Assembly: GCA_030601885.1 (NCBI GenBank)
Contig: JAUWAU010000012.1
Span: forward strand, 1 to 64,000
DNA: 64,000 bases
Origin: Armatimonadota bacterium
Lineage (GTDB): Bacteria; Armatimonadota; Zipacnadia; JAUWAU01
Reading direction: 5' to 3'
The position numbers and the translations under genes were made by a program. The notes under the pieces were generated by a model. That model searched no databases, was not told where the DNA came from, and worked only from the letters and a program-made list of their open reading frames with translations. Position 1 is the stretch's first letter. Each line of letters starts with the position of its first letter. This document shows positions 52,205 to 59,375 of this stretch, piece by piece.

Positions 52205-54154
52205 TCAGTCCGCTTCGGGCTCGCCCCCGAGGATCCTCTCGATCACGTCGCCGAGGTCTTGGGGCGGCCCGCATTCCTTCCAGTGGTTGGCAAGCGCGGG
52301 TAGGAAGCGCCCGCTGTAGTGGACGCCCCTGCAGTGAAGACTGTGGAACCTCCTGAGGATGTCCTTGCCTGGGAAGCGCTCTCGCCATATCGCCTTCCCC
52401 CAGGCGTCGCGGATCTGCGCTTCTTTCTGAGCGACCGCGTCCCGGACGTTGTTCTCCTCAAGCAGGTCCCCAGCCGCGCATTGCGCCTCCCGCGACGCCC
52501 TCACCAGCACCTCCACCGCCTCAGCCCCGCCGATCTTGGCGCCCAGTACGGTGCCGATCCTCCACTGCAGGTTGAAGTGGACCCACTTGGCGGCGACTTC
52601 TGGAATCAACTCCTCCGCTATCTCCGAGAGGGCCCTGTCGATGGCGCCGCGCGAGTCGAGCCCTCTGATCCCCATCTGAGGCAAAGCCTCCTCAAGCAAC
52701 TGCGCGTCGAGGAAGTAGTTCTCAATGGAGTAGCGCGGCCAGACGAAGAGCCGGCCCTCGCACCGGGCGCGCATGTGGTCTATCTGTTCGTCGCTGAGGA
52801 AGTCTCGATCCCGCACCATGTAGAACTCCGAGTACTTGCACGCATCCGTCAAGAGGTCTGCTACCCTTTGTCCAAGCGCAACCAGGTTCAGCACCGAACC
52901 GCATGCCACGAACGATATGCGTGGCAGGCAATCCGCGAATGCAGTTTCGAGGATCTGCTTGTCGCTGTGTGAATCCATACCCTCGACAAACACGATCTTC
53001 TCCGCGATCAACTGGAGCCCCACGTGGGCACCGAGGGCTCGGAACACGCCGACCTTCTCCCCCTCGTCCGCTAGCCGACGCACCTGGTTGTGGCCCTCAT
53101 AGTGCCCGATCTGGAACACATGCTCCGGAGCGGCGCTCCCAACAACCTCGTACGAGTGCGTAGTGACGATGATCTGGCTCTCGCCCGTCATGCTCTGGAG
53201 CGCAGGAATGAGTCTGGGTTCGAGCCCGGCGCTCAAGTGCAACTCGGGCTCATCGTACAGCAGAATCAGCGGGAAGTCCTTGATCCGACGCAAGTTCGTG
53301 AATACCATGAGCACTTCTTTTTCTCCATCGCTCAGCTCGTCGATGTCTATCTCACCGTACGGTGTTTCGACGACGTACGTATACTCGCCAGGTGTCTCTC
53401 GTGGGCCGGCCAGTCTCTTCGGCGAGAAGAACTCCCCGAACAGCGCCTTCAGGTCCGCGAGTGGGTCGGGCGCCTGCGGATCCGTCTCACGGCGGGCGTA
53501 GTGTGTGAACGTAGTGCTGATCAAGTACTGCTTCGTAGCTGCGAACTTGGTCACTACATCGCCCGCGGTGTGCGCCGGCAGCTGCACGCGCGCATCTCTG
53601 TCCCTGTCTGACCCCAGCGGATCTGGGCGCAGCTCCGCTAATGTCGTCCGCTGTAGGAAGCGATGGGGGGCGATGTAGTCCATCACCCCTACGGGTGAGT
53701 CGGCCTCATAGTGGGAGAGCATGCGATGCAACAGCGGTCCAGCTGGCTCGAGGCGGATCCGCCCGCTGGCCAGGATCTCCACACTGCAGTGGATGGTGGG
53801 CTGGTCAGGTGGGTCGAGGGCCGTCCCAGTCAACTCGGCGAGCTTGGGTACGAAGTCAATCTCCGCTGGCGTCAGCCGGAAGACGGCCTCTACAACAGCC
53901 TTCTCCTTGCCCTTGGTGACCGGATTCGACACCCCCTCGGGAACACACAGCGCGTTGGCACCGTTGACGGTGCGGCGGTATTGCGGGCGGAGTCTGTACG
54001 GGCCAGCGTACTCTTTGAGGAAGACCAAGGCCTCCACAACAGCAGATTTCCCCACGCCGTTCGGGCTCACTATGACTGCGAGGTTCGGCACCTCCTCGAT
54101 GTGGAAGTCAACCAGGCTCCTGAAGTTCCTAATCGCAATTGACTTGAGCTTCAT
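52205..54154 (-). CDS. fused AAA ATPase-TOPRIM (DUF4435-like) protein, PARIS-like anti-phage effector candidate
   Basis: A 649-residue protein. Residues 1-390 are an AAA15/ABC-type ATPase: KLKSIAIRNFRSLVDF, Walker A SPNGVGKSAVVEAL, signature DELSDGEKEVLMVF, Walker B LILLYDEPELHLSAGLE and H-loop IVTTHSYE. Residues about 400-600 resemble a TOPRIM-type nuclease domain: EKIVFVEGMDSHSDKQIL gives the glutamate, YMVRDRDFLSDEQID the D-x-D, and WPRYSIENYFLDAQLL matches the YSIENYLL motif of DUF4435 (the AriB subunit of PARIS). PARIS encodes these as two proteins or as a merged one, and the length fits the merged form. An OLD-family nuclease is the alternative reading. A 53-codon ORF overlaps its start. 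Confidence 0.78.
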   Translation of the reverse strand: MKLKSIAIRNFRSLVDFHIEEVPNLAVIVSPNGVGKSAVVEALVFLKEYAGPYRLRPQYRRTVNGANALCVPEGVSNPVTKGKEKAVVEAVFRLTPAEIDFVPKLAELTGTALDPPDQPTIHCSVEILASGRIRLEPAGPLLHRMLSHYEADSPVGVMDYIAPHRFLQRTTLAELRPDPLGSDRDRDARVQLPAHTAGDVVTKFAATKQYLISTTFTHYARRETDPQAPDPLADLKALFGEFFSPKRLAGPRETPGEYTYVVETPYGEIDIDELSDGEKEVLMVFTNLRRIKDFPLILLYDEPELHLSAGLEPRLIPALQSMTGESQIIVTTHSYEVVGSAAPEHVFQIGHYEGHNQVRRLADEGEKVGVFRALGAHVGLQLIAEKIVFVEGMDSHSDKQILETAFADCLPRISFVACGSVLNLVALGQRVADLLTDACKYSEFYMVRDRDFLSDEQIDHMRARCEGRLFVWPRYSIENYFLDAQLLEEALPQMGIRGLDSRGAIDRALSEIAEELIPEVAAKWVHFNLQWRIGTVLGAKIGGAEAVEVLVRASREAQCAAGDLLEENNVRDAVAQKEAQIRDAWGKAIWRERFPGKDILRRFHSLHCRGVHYSGRFLPALANHWKECGPPQDLGDVIERILGGEPEAD

Positions 54155-54312
54155 GGTCGCACCTGCCCTTCGGCGCCGTCTTTGCTCTCCTCGGCCCGCT
54201 CGCAGGCGACGACGATGGGTTCAGCGATGCAGCCGGCTCCGCCGAGAAGGTCCTTCAGACCCTGGAATAGCCCCCAGTAAGAGCTGTCCGATACCTCCCG
54301 CGCCCATCTCAT
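54151..54312 (-). CDS. small ORF coupled to the AAA-TOPRIM gene
   Basis: 53 residues from ATG 54312, ending with a TGA that overlaps the ATG of the downstream ATPase (ATGA at 54154-54151). Translation: MRWAREVSDSSYWGLFQGLK, then an amphipathic stretch and a charged C-terminus (CERAEESKDGAEGQ). An in-frame stop lies just upstream, so this is the only start; GAGGG lies about 12 bases before it. I do not recognise it. It could be a small regulator or sensor of the effector, or the tail of a lost gene that now serves to couple translation. Confidence 0.4.
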   Translation of the reverse strand: MRWAREVSDSSYWGLFQGLKDLLGGAGCIAEPIVVACERAEESKDGAEGQVRP

Positions 54313-54732
54313 TGCTGCCGCCCACCCTCAGACACTACTGCGGGATCCCTGGCCCCTTCGCTCGCTCCCTACACCTCCGCCCGGAAGACCGTCTGCAGTC
54401 AAGACCATAAGAGGCCCATAGGTACCATTCGTTTGGCCTACCGCCGTCGCCCACCACGGACAGCGTGAGCAGCAACGAGCGGAGACGGCTCCCTCTCATA
54501 CGCACCCCGCTCCCGTTCGCCGTAGACGTGCCTTCTACAGCGCCTCCCCCTCCTCCTCGCGGCCATGAATTCCGCGGACGCCATACTGAATCACCGAACT
54601 CCCGCCTCCAGGCCTCCCTACCCCGGTGCCGACCGCTCGCGGCACAAGTGCATGTCGAGATAACAGCACAGCATCCCCCCAGCGCACGGCGTACCCCTGT
54701 GGCCGTCCCCCAGTCGCCCTTCCGATACCACA
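54313..54732. other. region without recognisable gene
   Basis: About 420 bases between the small ORF and the start of the secreted-gene 3' fragment. Open frames exist on both strands but none has recognisable motifs or a ribosome-binding site. Likely junction debris. Confidence 0.35.
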
Positions 54733-54888
54733 TTCGCCACGTGCGAGGCCGATGGCAAGCACCTTTACGCGGTGCAATCGATCAACCCGCGGCCCGAGCA
54801 GCAGGTCAGGAGCGTTACGCTGAGGGCGATCGAAGGGCCGGCGCGGCCGATTCTTGCAGGCCTGGCCATTCAGGGGCGCGTGGAGTGA
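54733..54888 (+). pseudogene. 3' fragment of a secreted hydrolase-like gene
   Basis: In one frame this gives FATCEADGKHLYAVQSINPR, then PEQQVRSVTLRAIEG and PILAGLAIQGRVE before a stop at 54886-54888. The pattern (Y-A-V-x-S-x-NP-x-P...V-x-S-V-x-L-x...P-I-L-A-G-L) is that of a terminal beta-sandwich in large secreted proteins. It has no start. Strand and order agree with the 5' fragment at 51762, so both may be ends of one gene, or of two similar genes, interrupted by the ATPase cassette. Confidence 0.45.
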
Positions 54889-55245
54889 AGTTGCTCCTGC
54901 CCGCAGACTTCCGGGAGCCAGATGGTGAATACTGCCCCGCCATCCGGCTTGTTGGCCGCCTCGATACAGCCACCATGGGCCTCTACAATGGCGCGGGTTA
55001 TAGCCAGGCCGAGGCCGGTACCGTTGGGCTTGGCATGGCTGACAAAGGGCTCGAAGAGCCGGCCCGCGATCTTCTCCGGTATGCCAGGACCGGTATCTGA
55101 GACCGCGATCCTCACTCCCTGCCCATCGGATGTGGCGCGGAGCGCGAGTGTGCCTCCGTCCCCCATCGCCTCGAGGGCGTTGGTCGCGATATTGACGATC
55201 GCGCGGCGCAGCTTCTCCCGGTCTGCCTGCACGTAGCCGGGCCGG
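54870..55245 (-). pseudogene. C-terminal fragment of a histidine kinase (HATPase_c)
   Basis: About 120 residues are kinase-like: REKLRRAIVNIATNALEAMG (N box), VRIAVSDTGPGIPEKIAGRL (G1), FEPFVSHAKPNGTGLGLAI (F and G2 boxes), ending AVFTIWLPEV. The phosphoacceptor helices and any sensor part are missing: upstream of about 55245 the sequence becomes unrelated, reading in the opposite direction as a recombinase tail. The catalytic domain alone has no target His, so it is a truncated pseudogene. Confidence 0.75.
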
Positions 55246-55299
55246 TCGCGACCATCTGGCTGTCGGCCGAGGCCACGGAGCGCGAGCGGGAGGCCGCCG

Positions 55300-55461
55300 C
55301 CGATCGAGGGCGAGGCGTTGCAGCAGGCGATCGAGAAGTGCCGACGGGCATTGCAGGGGAAGGACGTCGACGAGGCGAATCGACGGCTGCGGCAGATCGT
55401 CGCGAAGCTCATCGTGCGGCGGGTTCCGTTGCGGGGGGAATTGGTCTTCTGGACCCAATAG
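55300..55461 (+). pseudogene. C-terminal tail of a serine-recombinase-like protein
   Basis: The frame ending at the TAG 55459-55461 reads ALQQAIEKCRRALQGKDVDE, then ANRRLRQIVAKLIVRRVPLR and GELVFWTQ, like the coiled-coil-linked end of large serine recombinases (R-x-L-x-x-I-V-x-x-I-x-V...G-x-L-x-F). No N-terminal catalytic domain is present; the sequence joins the histidine-kinase fragment near 55245-55300. Probably the scar of an integrated element next to the toxin-antitoxin module. Confidence 0.45.
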
Positions 55462-55566
55462 CGGATCAGTCTCAGATAAGCTCTGGACATCGCATCTGAA
55501 GTGAGGCACAATGAGACAGGGGGTATTCTAATCGTGGCACAGTCGATTCCTCGGGAGGAACAGACA

Positions 55567-56268
55567 ATGGTTGCCACGGCGGAGAGTCTCGTCGGCATTG
55601 GCGTCTACTCGCCCAACGAAGCCGCACGGTTGCTCAAGACTCCCGTCCGCACTCTGAGGCGCTGGGTTGATGGATATACATATCGGGTCCGTGCCGGAGA
55701 ACAGTATGGGGCGCCGGTCATAAGTCCACAACTGCCCCATCCCGACGAAACCGAAATCCTTACGTTCCTGGATCTAATGGAGCTGTACTTCATCGCCAGG
55801 TTCCGGCGCGAGGGCGTGGATCTGAGGACGATTCGCGATGCAGCCGAGCGCTTGGCCGAGAGGTACGCCACCGACCATCCATTCGCCACAGAGCAGTTCT
55901 TTACGGATGGCCGCCGTATCTTTGCTGACTGGCTCGAGAAGAAGACCGGGGACCGACTTACGGAAGAGCTGGCGAAGCGGCAATTGGTGTTCGATCAATT
56001 CGCCCGTCCCTTCTTCAGAGAGGTCGACTTCGACTTCGAGCGCAGAATACGGCGATATTGGCCATTGGGGAAACGCGCCCGCGTCGTCCTAGACCCGGCT
56101 CGCCACTTTGGGAAGCCTATCGATAGCAAGACTGGCGTGCCGACGTGGGCCCTGTACCAAGCCGTTGATGGCGGAGAGAGCGAGGAGCGGGTTGCGGCAT
56201 GGTACGACGTGCCGGTCGCGGCAGTGGCGCGGGCCGTCGAATACGAAGGAAGTCTCATACCGGCCTGA
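55567..56268 (+). CDS. DUF433-type antitoxin with MerR-like N-terminal HTH
   Basis: A 233-residue protein. Residues about 12-35 (YSPNEAARLLKTPVRTLRRW) form a MerR-like helix-turn-helix that should bind the operon's promoter. The C-terminal 60 residues (LDPARHFGKPIDSKTGVPTW, then SEERVAAWYDVPVAAVARAV) are a DUF433 domain, found in VapB-like antitoxins paired with DUF5615 PIN-like toxins. The ATG at 55567 is chosen over the earlier 55501 because of GGGAGGA seven to eight bases upstream. The stop overlaps the next gene by four bases. The preceding promoter was not found. Confidence 0.82.
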   Translation: MVATAESLVGIGVYSPNEAARLLKTPVRTLRRWVDGYTYRVRAGEQYGAPVISPQLPHPDETEILTFLDLMELYFIARFRREGVDLRTIRDAAERLAERYATDHPFATEQFFTDGRRIFADWLEKKTGDRLTEELAKRQLVFDQFARPFFREVDFDFERRIRRYWPLGKRARVVLDPARHFGKPIDSKTGVPTWALYQAVDGGESEERVAAWYDVPVAAVARAVEYEGSLIPA

Positions 56269-56642
56269 CGTACTTCTTCGACAACATGTTCTCCTTCCGG
56301 ATCGCCATAGCAACCGGAGTTGTCCGGAAAGCGAACGCCATCCACCTGACGGACAGATTCTGTGCCTCGGCGCCTGATGAGGAGTGGTTGCCCGAGGCGC
56401 GAAAGCACGGGTGGGTCGTCATCACTGCCGATTATGGCGTGCGGAAGGATCCAGTTCAACGGAAGATACTGGACGGACTTACCGTGTTCTTCATTGTGAA
56501 GTCGGTGTTCCGCCAGGTCCTCGAGGACCAGGCCGTGTGGTTCATCCGGAAGTGGCCGAAGATCGAGAAGGCTGCAAGAGTGCGCCGCCCGACGCACTTC
56601 CGCGTCATGGCGAACGGGGAGGTGCGGCGATATGATGACTGA
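56265..56642 (+). CDS. DUF5615 PIN-like (Mut7-C) toxin, probable CTG start
   Basis: A 125-residue putative RNase. The active-site pattern is TYFFDNMFSFRIA (first Asp), DEEWLPEARKHGWVVITAD (Glu, then Asp), typical of DUF5615/Mut7-C PIN-like toxins. Homology begins with the first residues after the antitoxin stop, so the start must lie at or before T-Y-F-F-D. Between the in-frame ATG 56199 (22 arginine-rich extra residues) and this point there is no ATG, GTG or TTG; CTG at 56265 overlaps the antitoxin stop as CTGA, where coupled pairs normally have ATGA. GGAAG lies about 12 bases upstream. The CTG start is a hypothesis; the family call is firmer. Confidence 0.72.
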   Translation: MTYFFDNMFSFRIAIATGVVRKANAIHLTDRFCASAPDEEWLPEARKHGWVVITADYGVRKDPVQRKILDGLTVFFIVKSVFRQVLEDQAVWFIRKWPKIEKAARVRRPTHFRVMANGEVRRYDD

Positions 56643-56896
56643 ATCGCCCAACTTGCGGTTGGCATATCGCCCAGAAGACGCCGCGGGAGGCGCTCGCGAC
56701 GGCCGAAGAGGCCCTGCGGCTCTACGACGAGCTGGTGGCCGAGGTGGTCGGCAAGCCGAAGAAGTGGGACGGCGTCGTGCCGGGCAAGAGTGCTCTGCAG
56801 CGGCCCTCGATACGAAACGAGATCGATAGGCTGAAAAAGCGGATCGAGACGCTGCGGGCACGGGTCGAATACGTGCCGCGCGTCCCTCCTAACTGA
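56639..56896 (+). pseudogene. 3' fragment of an unidentified gene
   Basis: Directly after the toxin stop a new frame reads TPREALATAEEALRLYDELV, AEVVGKPKKWDGVVPGKSAL, then RNEIDRLKKRIETLRARVEY and a stop at 56894-56896. The helical, charged character with a regular amphipathic pattern is that of real coding DNA, but no start is present. It resembles the end of a long protein with a terminal coiled helix. It overlaps the end of the convergent gene at 56889. Together with the recombinase tail it brackets the toxin-antitoxin pair. Confidence 0.45.
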
Positions 56897-59339
56897 GCTC
56901 CACGACGCCCCAGAGCTCCAGGTTCGGTATCTCGAGCTCTATCTGCTCTGCGTCCTGCTTGAGCTCGACATTGGCCGAAGTCGTCACGTCTCCGTCAGCG
57001 GGGAGCTCGGCGAGAAGGCGCGGCTGGTGCATGGTGGCGGTCTTGAACTCGCGACCGCCGAAGAGCCTCGCATCGAGTGTCACGGTGAACGGTCCCTTGA
57101 GGCGCATGGCGCGTGCGTCCGGGTCGTAGTCGCGGTTGAGGAGGTGGACAACGGCTGGCGCTTCGCGATCGCCGGGGACGGCGCGGGGCAGAATCCACAC
57201 GTTTTCTGCGCCCTGGACTTTGATCGGCCGGGGGAGAAAGCCGGGGAGGCTGCTGCCGAAGTGCTCGGCGACCGGGCGGTCGCCGGCCAGCTTCCGCACA
57301 CGTTCCCTCGTCTCCTCGGACAGGAACGCCGGGCTGGCGAGCAGGATGGCGGAGCAGGCCTCGAGGTCCTCGGCGGTCACCTGTCGCTCGAGAAGGTCGT
57401 TCCCCTCCACAGCGACGCTGAAGGGCACGTTTGCCGCGGCAAGACGCGCGGCGAGGGCGTTGAGGCTCGACAGGTCGCGCTCGATGGCGTCGCATGCCAC
57501 CACGACTGCGACCGTGGAGATCGTTTGGCGATGGTCGAGCAGCGGCGCACTGCTCTTGATGAAGTGGGCCATGCATGCATAATGATCGGTCGTTGGGCGG
57601 TAGTTGCTTGAGCCCTCGATGGGGGACATGACCCACGCTTTGCCGGGCATCATGAGGTGATGCCCGAGCGCGTAGCTCATGGCGAGCCACGTGCACACGA
57701 GCAGCGGCCGCTCGTCCTCCCGAATCAGGTACCAGTCGTGCCCGTGGGCAGTGCTCGCCACGGGCTGCCGAAAGGCGTCGCCGAGCTTGTACACGAGCAG
57801 CGGGGGAATGGGCGGCCTGCAGGTCCCGGCCACGTGCGGGACCTCCGTGGTCATGAAGTCCTGCAGCGCGAGGAAGGGGAGCTTGATCCAACTGCTGGCG
57901 TTGGCGTTCATGGACAGAGGGATGTCGCGGCCGACTTTCTGGCGCACGCGATCCCGCAGCTCGGCCACCAGGTCGCGGGTGGTGAAGAGCTGGAAGCGCA
58001 CGAACTCGCGCCAGAGGGGCGCCGAGCGCGGATCGCCGCCGTGGGCGAGGACGAACTCGCGGTAGTTGAAGTCGGCGAGGGACTTCACGCCCGCCTCCTG
58101 CCACACGGCGGGCGGGCGCTCGCCGAGCCACTCGCGGAAGGCGACCATTGCGTGGTCCGAGAAGTCACCCGGGCTCTGATGCCTGACTCCGTACGATCCC
58201 ATCGCCGGCTCGTCGAAGTGAAGGGCCGTTGCGCCCGTGGAGCCGATGGCGTCCATCTGCTCGAAGAACCAGCGCCGCGCCGCGGGCGAGTAGACGGAGG
58301 CCGTCGGGATGCGCCAGCGTTTCGCGAGCCAGGGCACGGGCACCCAATCGCCGTTGACGTCCAGCACCGTGTTGCGGGTGAGGTCAACGCCGAGATCGGC
58401 GAGGCGCGCCAGCGTCCCCTCGTTGTCCTTGCGGAGCTCCCAGAACAGCGGCAGGTTCGGCGAGTCGCGCTGCCCCTGGGAGACGACGAACCGTCCGCCC
58501 TCCTGCACCATGGCGCAGTCCACCGCGTGCATGCGGACGCCGGCATCGTGCGCCATTCGGATGAGCTCGCGCCGCGCGGCGATGGTCTTCTCGTCGGTGC
58601 GGAGCTGGCCGCCCCAGGCGACGATGTCGATGCGGTACTTGCGGAGCGTCTCGGCCTTGCCCTCCTGGTACATGGCGATGATGTCGGAGTGCTTTATCAG
58701 GTCGCCGCGGGTCCGGACGCATCGGGCGCCGGTGATGCGGATGGGCTCCGCAGGCATCTGCCTCGCGCTGTCCGGTAGTCGAGCCATTGAGACGCTGTCC
58801 ACCTCCACGGTGCCGCGCTGGCGGAGTGTCACGAAGAAACGGGCGCTGCCGCTGTCGATGGGCTCTGCCATGAATCGGAACTCGCGCCAGGCCGGACCCG
58901 CGGGCGCGACCGTCTGCCAGAAGCGAATGCGGGGCTCCTCGTGCTGCCGGATGTGAAGCTCGACGGGTGTGCTCGTCAGGCTGCGGAGTTGCGCGCGGAT
59001 CTCGTACACGCCGCCGGCCTGCATCGGGACGTCGAAGGCGGAGCGCATCTGTAAGAGAGCGTTGGGACGATCCATGCGCAGCAGCTCCAGCCGCACGGCG
59101 CTACCTTTGCCGTCGGCCCCGGGGACGCGGGTGTAGCGGGTGCTGGCGCCGCTCCAGGTGGAGACGTCCTGCCAGCCGTCGGGCACCTGGCCCTGCGCGG
59201 TCGCTCCGTCGATGGTGCTGTCGAGGGGCTGCCACTCGCCCTCGAAGTCGCCGTTTCGGAGCATCTCCTCCGCTCCATGGGCCTGCATTGTGATCGCGCA
59301 GAGGAGCAGCATCCCGACGAGCAGTCTGAGTCCGATCAC
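56889..59339 (-). CDS. secreted glycoside-hydrolase-like protein with N-terminal CBM
   Basis: An 816-residue exported protein. Signal peptide MIGLRLLVGMLLLCAITMQA. Residues 25-195 form a CBM4/9-like jelly roll (MLRNGDFEGEWQPLD). Residues about 205-620 form a TIM barrel: VAWGGQLRTDEKT, ARLADLGVDLTRNTVLDVNG, ATALHFDEPAMGSYG (a likely acidic residue pair) and IPLSMNANASSW. Residues 640-730 resemble the GATase-like middle domain of beta-galactosidases (VPFSVAVEGNDLLERQ, ACSAILLASPAFLSEETRER). No exact GH family is recognised. GTG at 59339 is the start, with GGAGGTG nine bases upstream. It follows the DUF4091 gene on the same strand by 36 bases and is probably co-transcribed with it. Confidence 0.72.
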   Translation of the reverse strand: MIGLRLLVGMLLLCAITMQAHGAEEMLRNGDFEGEWQPLDSTIDGATAQGQVPDGWQDVSTWSGASTRYTRVPGADGKGSAVRLELLRMDRPNALLQMRSAFDVPMQAGGVYEIRAQLRSLTSTPVELHIRQHEEPRIRFWQTVAPAGPAWREFRFMAEPIDSGSARFFVTLRQRGTVEVDSVSMARLPDSARQMPAEPIRITGARCVRTRGDLIKHSDIIAMYQEGKAETLRKYRIDIVAWGGQLRTDEKTIAARRELIRMAHDAGVRMHAVDCAMVQEGGRFVVSQGQRDSPNLPLFWELRKDNEGTLARLADLGVDLTRNTVLDVNGDWVPVPWLAKRWRIPTASVYSPAARRWFFEQMDAIGSTGATALHFDEPAMGSYGVRHQSPGDFSDHAMVAFREWLGERPPAVWQEAGVKSLADFNYREFVLAHGGDPRSAPLWREFVRFQLFTTRDLVAELRDRVRQKVGRDIPLSMNANASSWIKLPFLALQDFMTTEVPHVAGTCRPPIPPLLVYKLGDAFRQPVASTAHGHDWYLIREDERPLLVCTWLAMSYALGHHLMMPGKAWVMSPIEGSSNYRPTTDHYACMAHFIKSSAPLLDHRQTISTVAVVVACDAIERDLSSLNALAARLAAANVPFSVAVEGNDLLERQVTAEDLEACSAILLASPAFLSEETRERVRKLAGDRPVAEHFGSSLPGFLPRPIKVQGAENVWILPRAVPGDREAPAVVHLLNRDYDPDARAMRLKGPFTVTLDARLFGGREFKTATMHQPRLLAELPADGDVTTSANVELKQDAEQIELEIPNLELWGVVELS

Positions 59340-59375
59340 AGTTCAGCACCTCCGTCACGGCGCGGTGGCCGCCCG

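Noticed and set aside
57657..58778. A 373-codon plus-strand frame opposite the hydrolase-like gene
   Set aside because: Shadow frame; the minus strand has signal peptide, CBM and barrel motifs.
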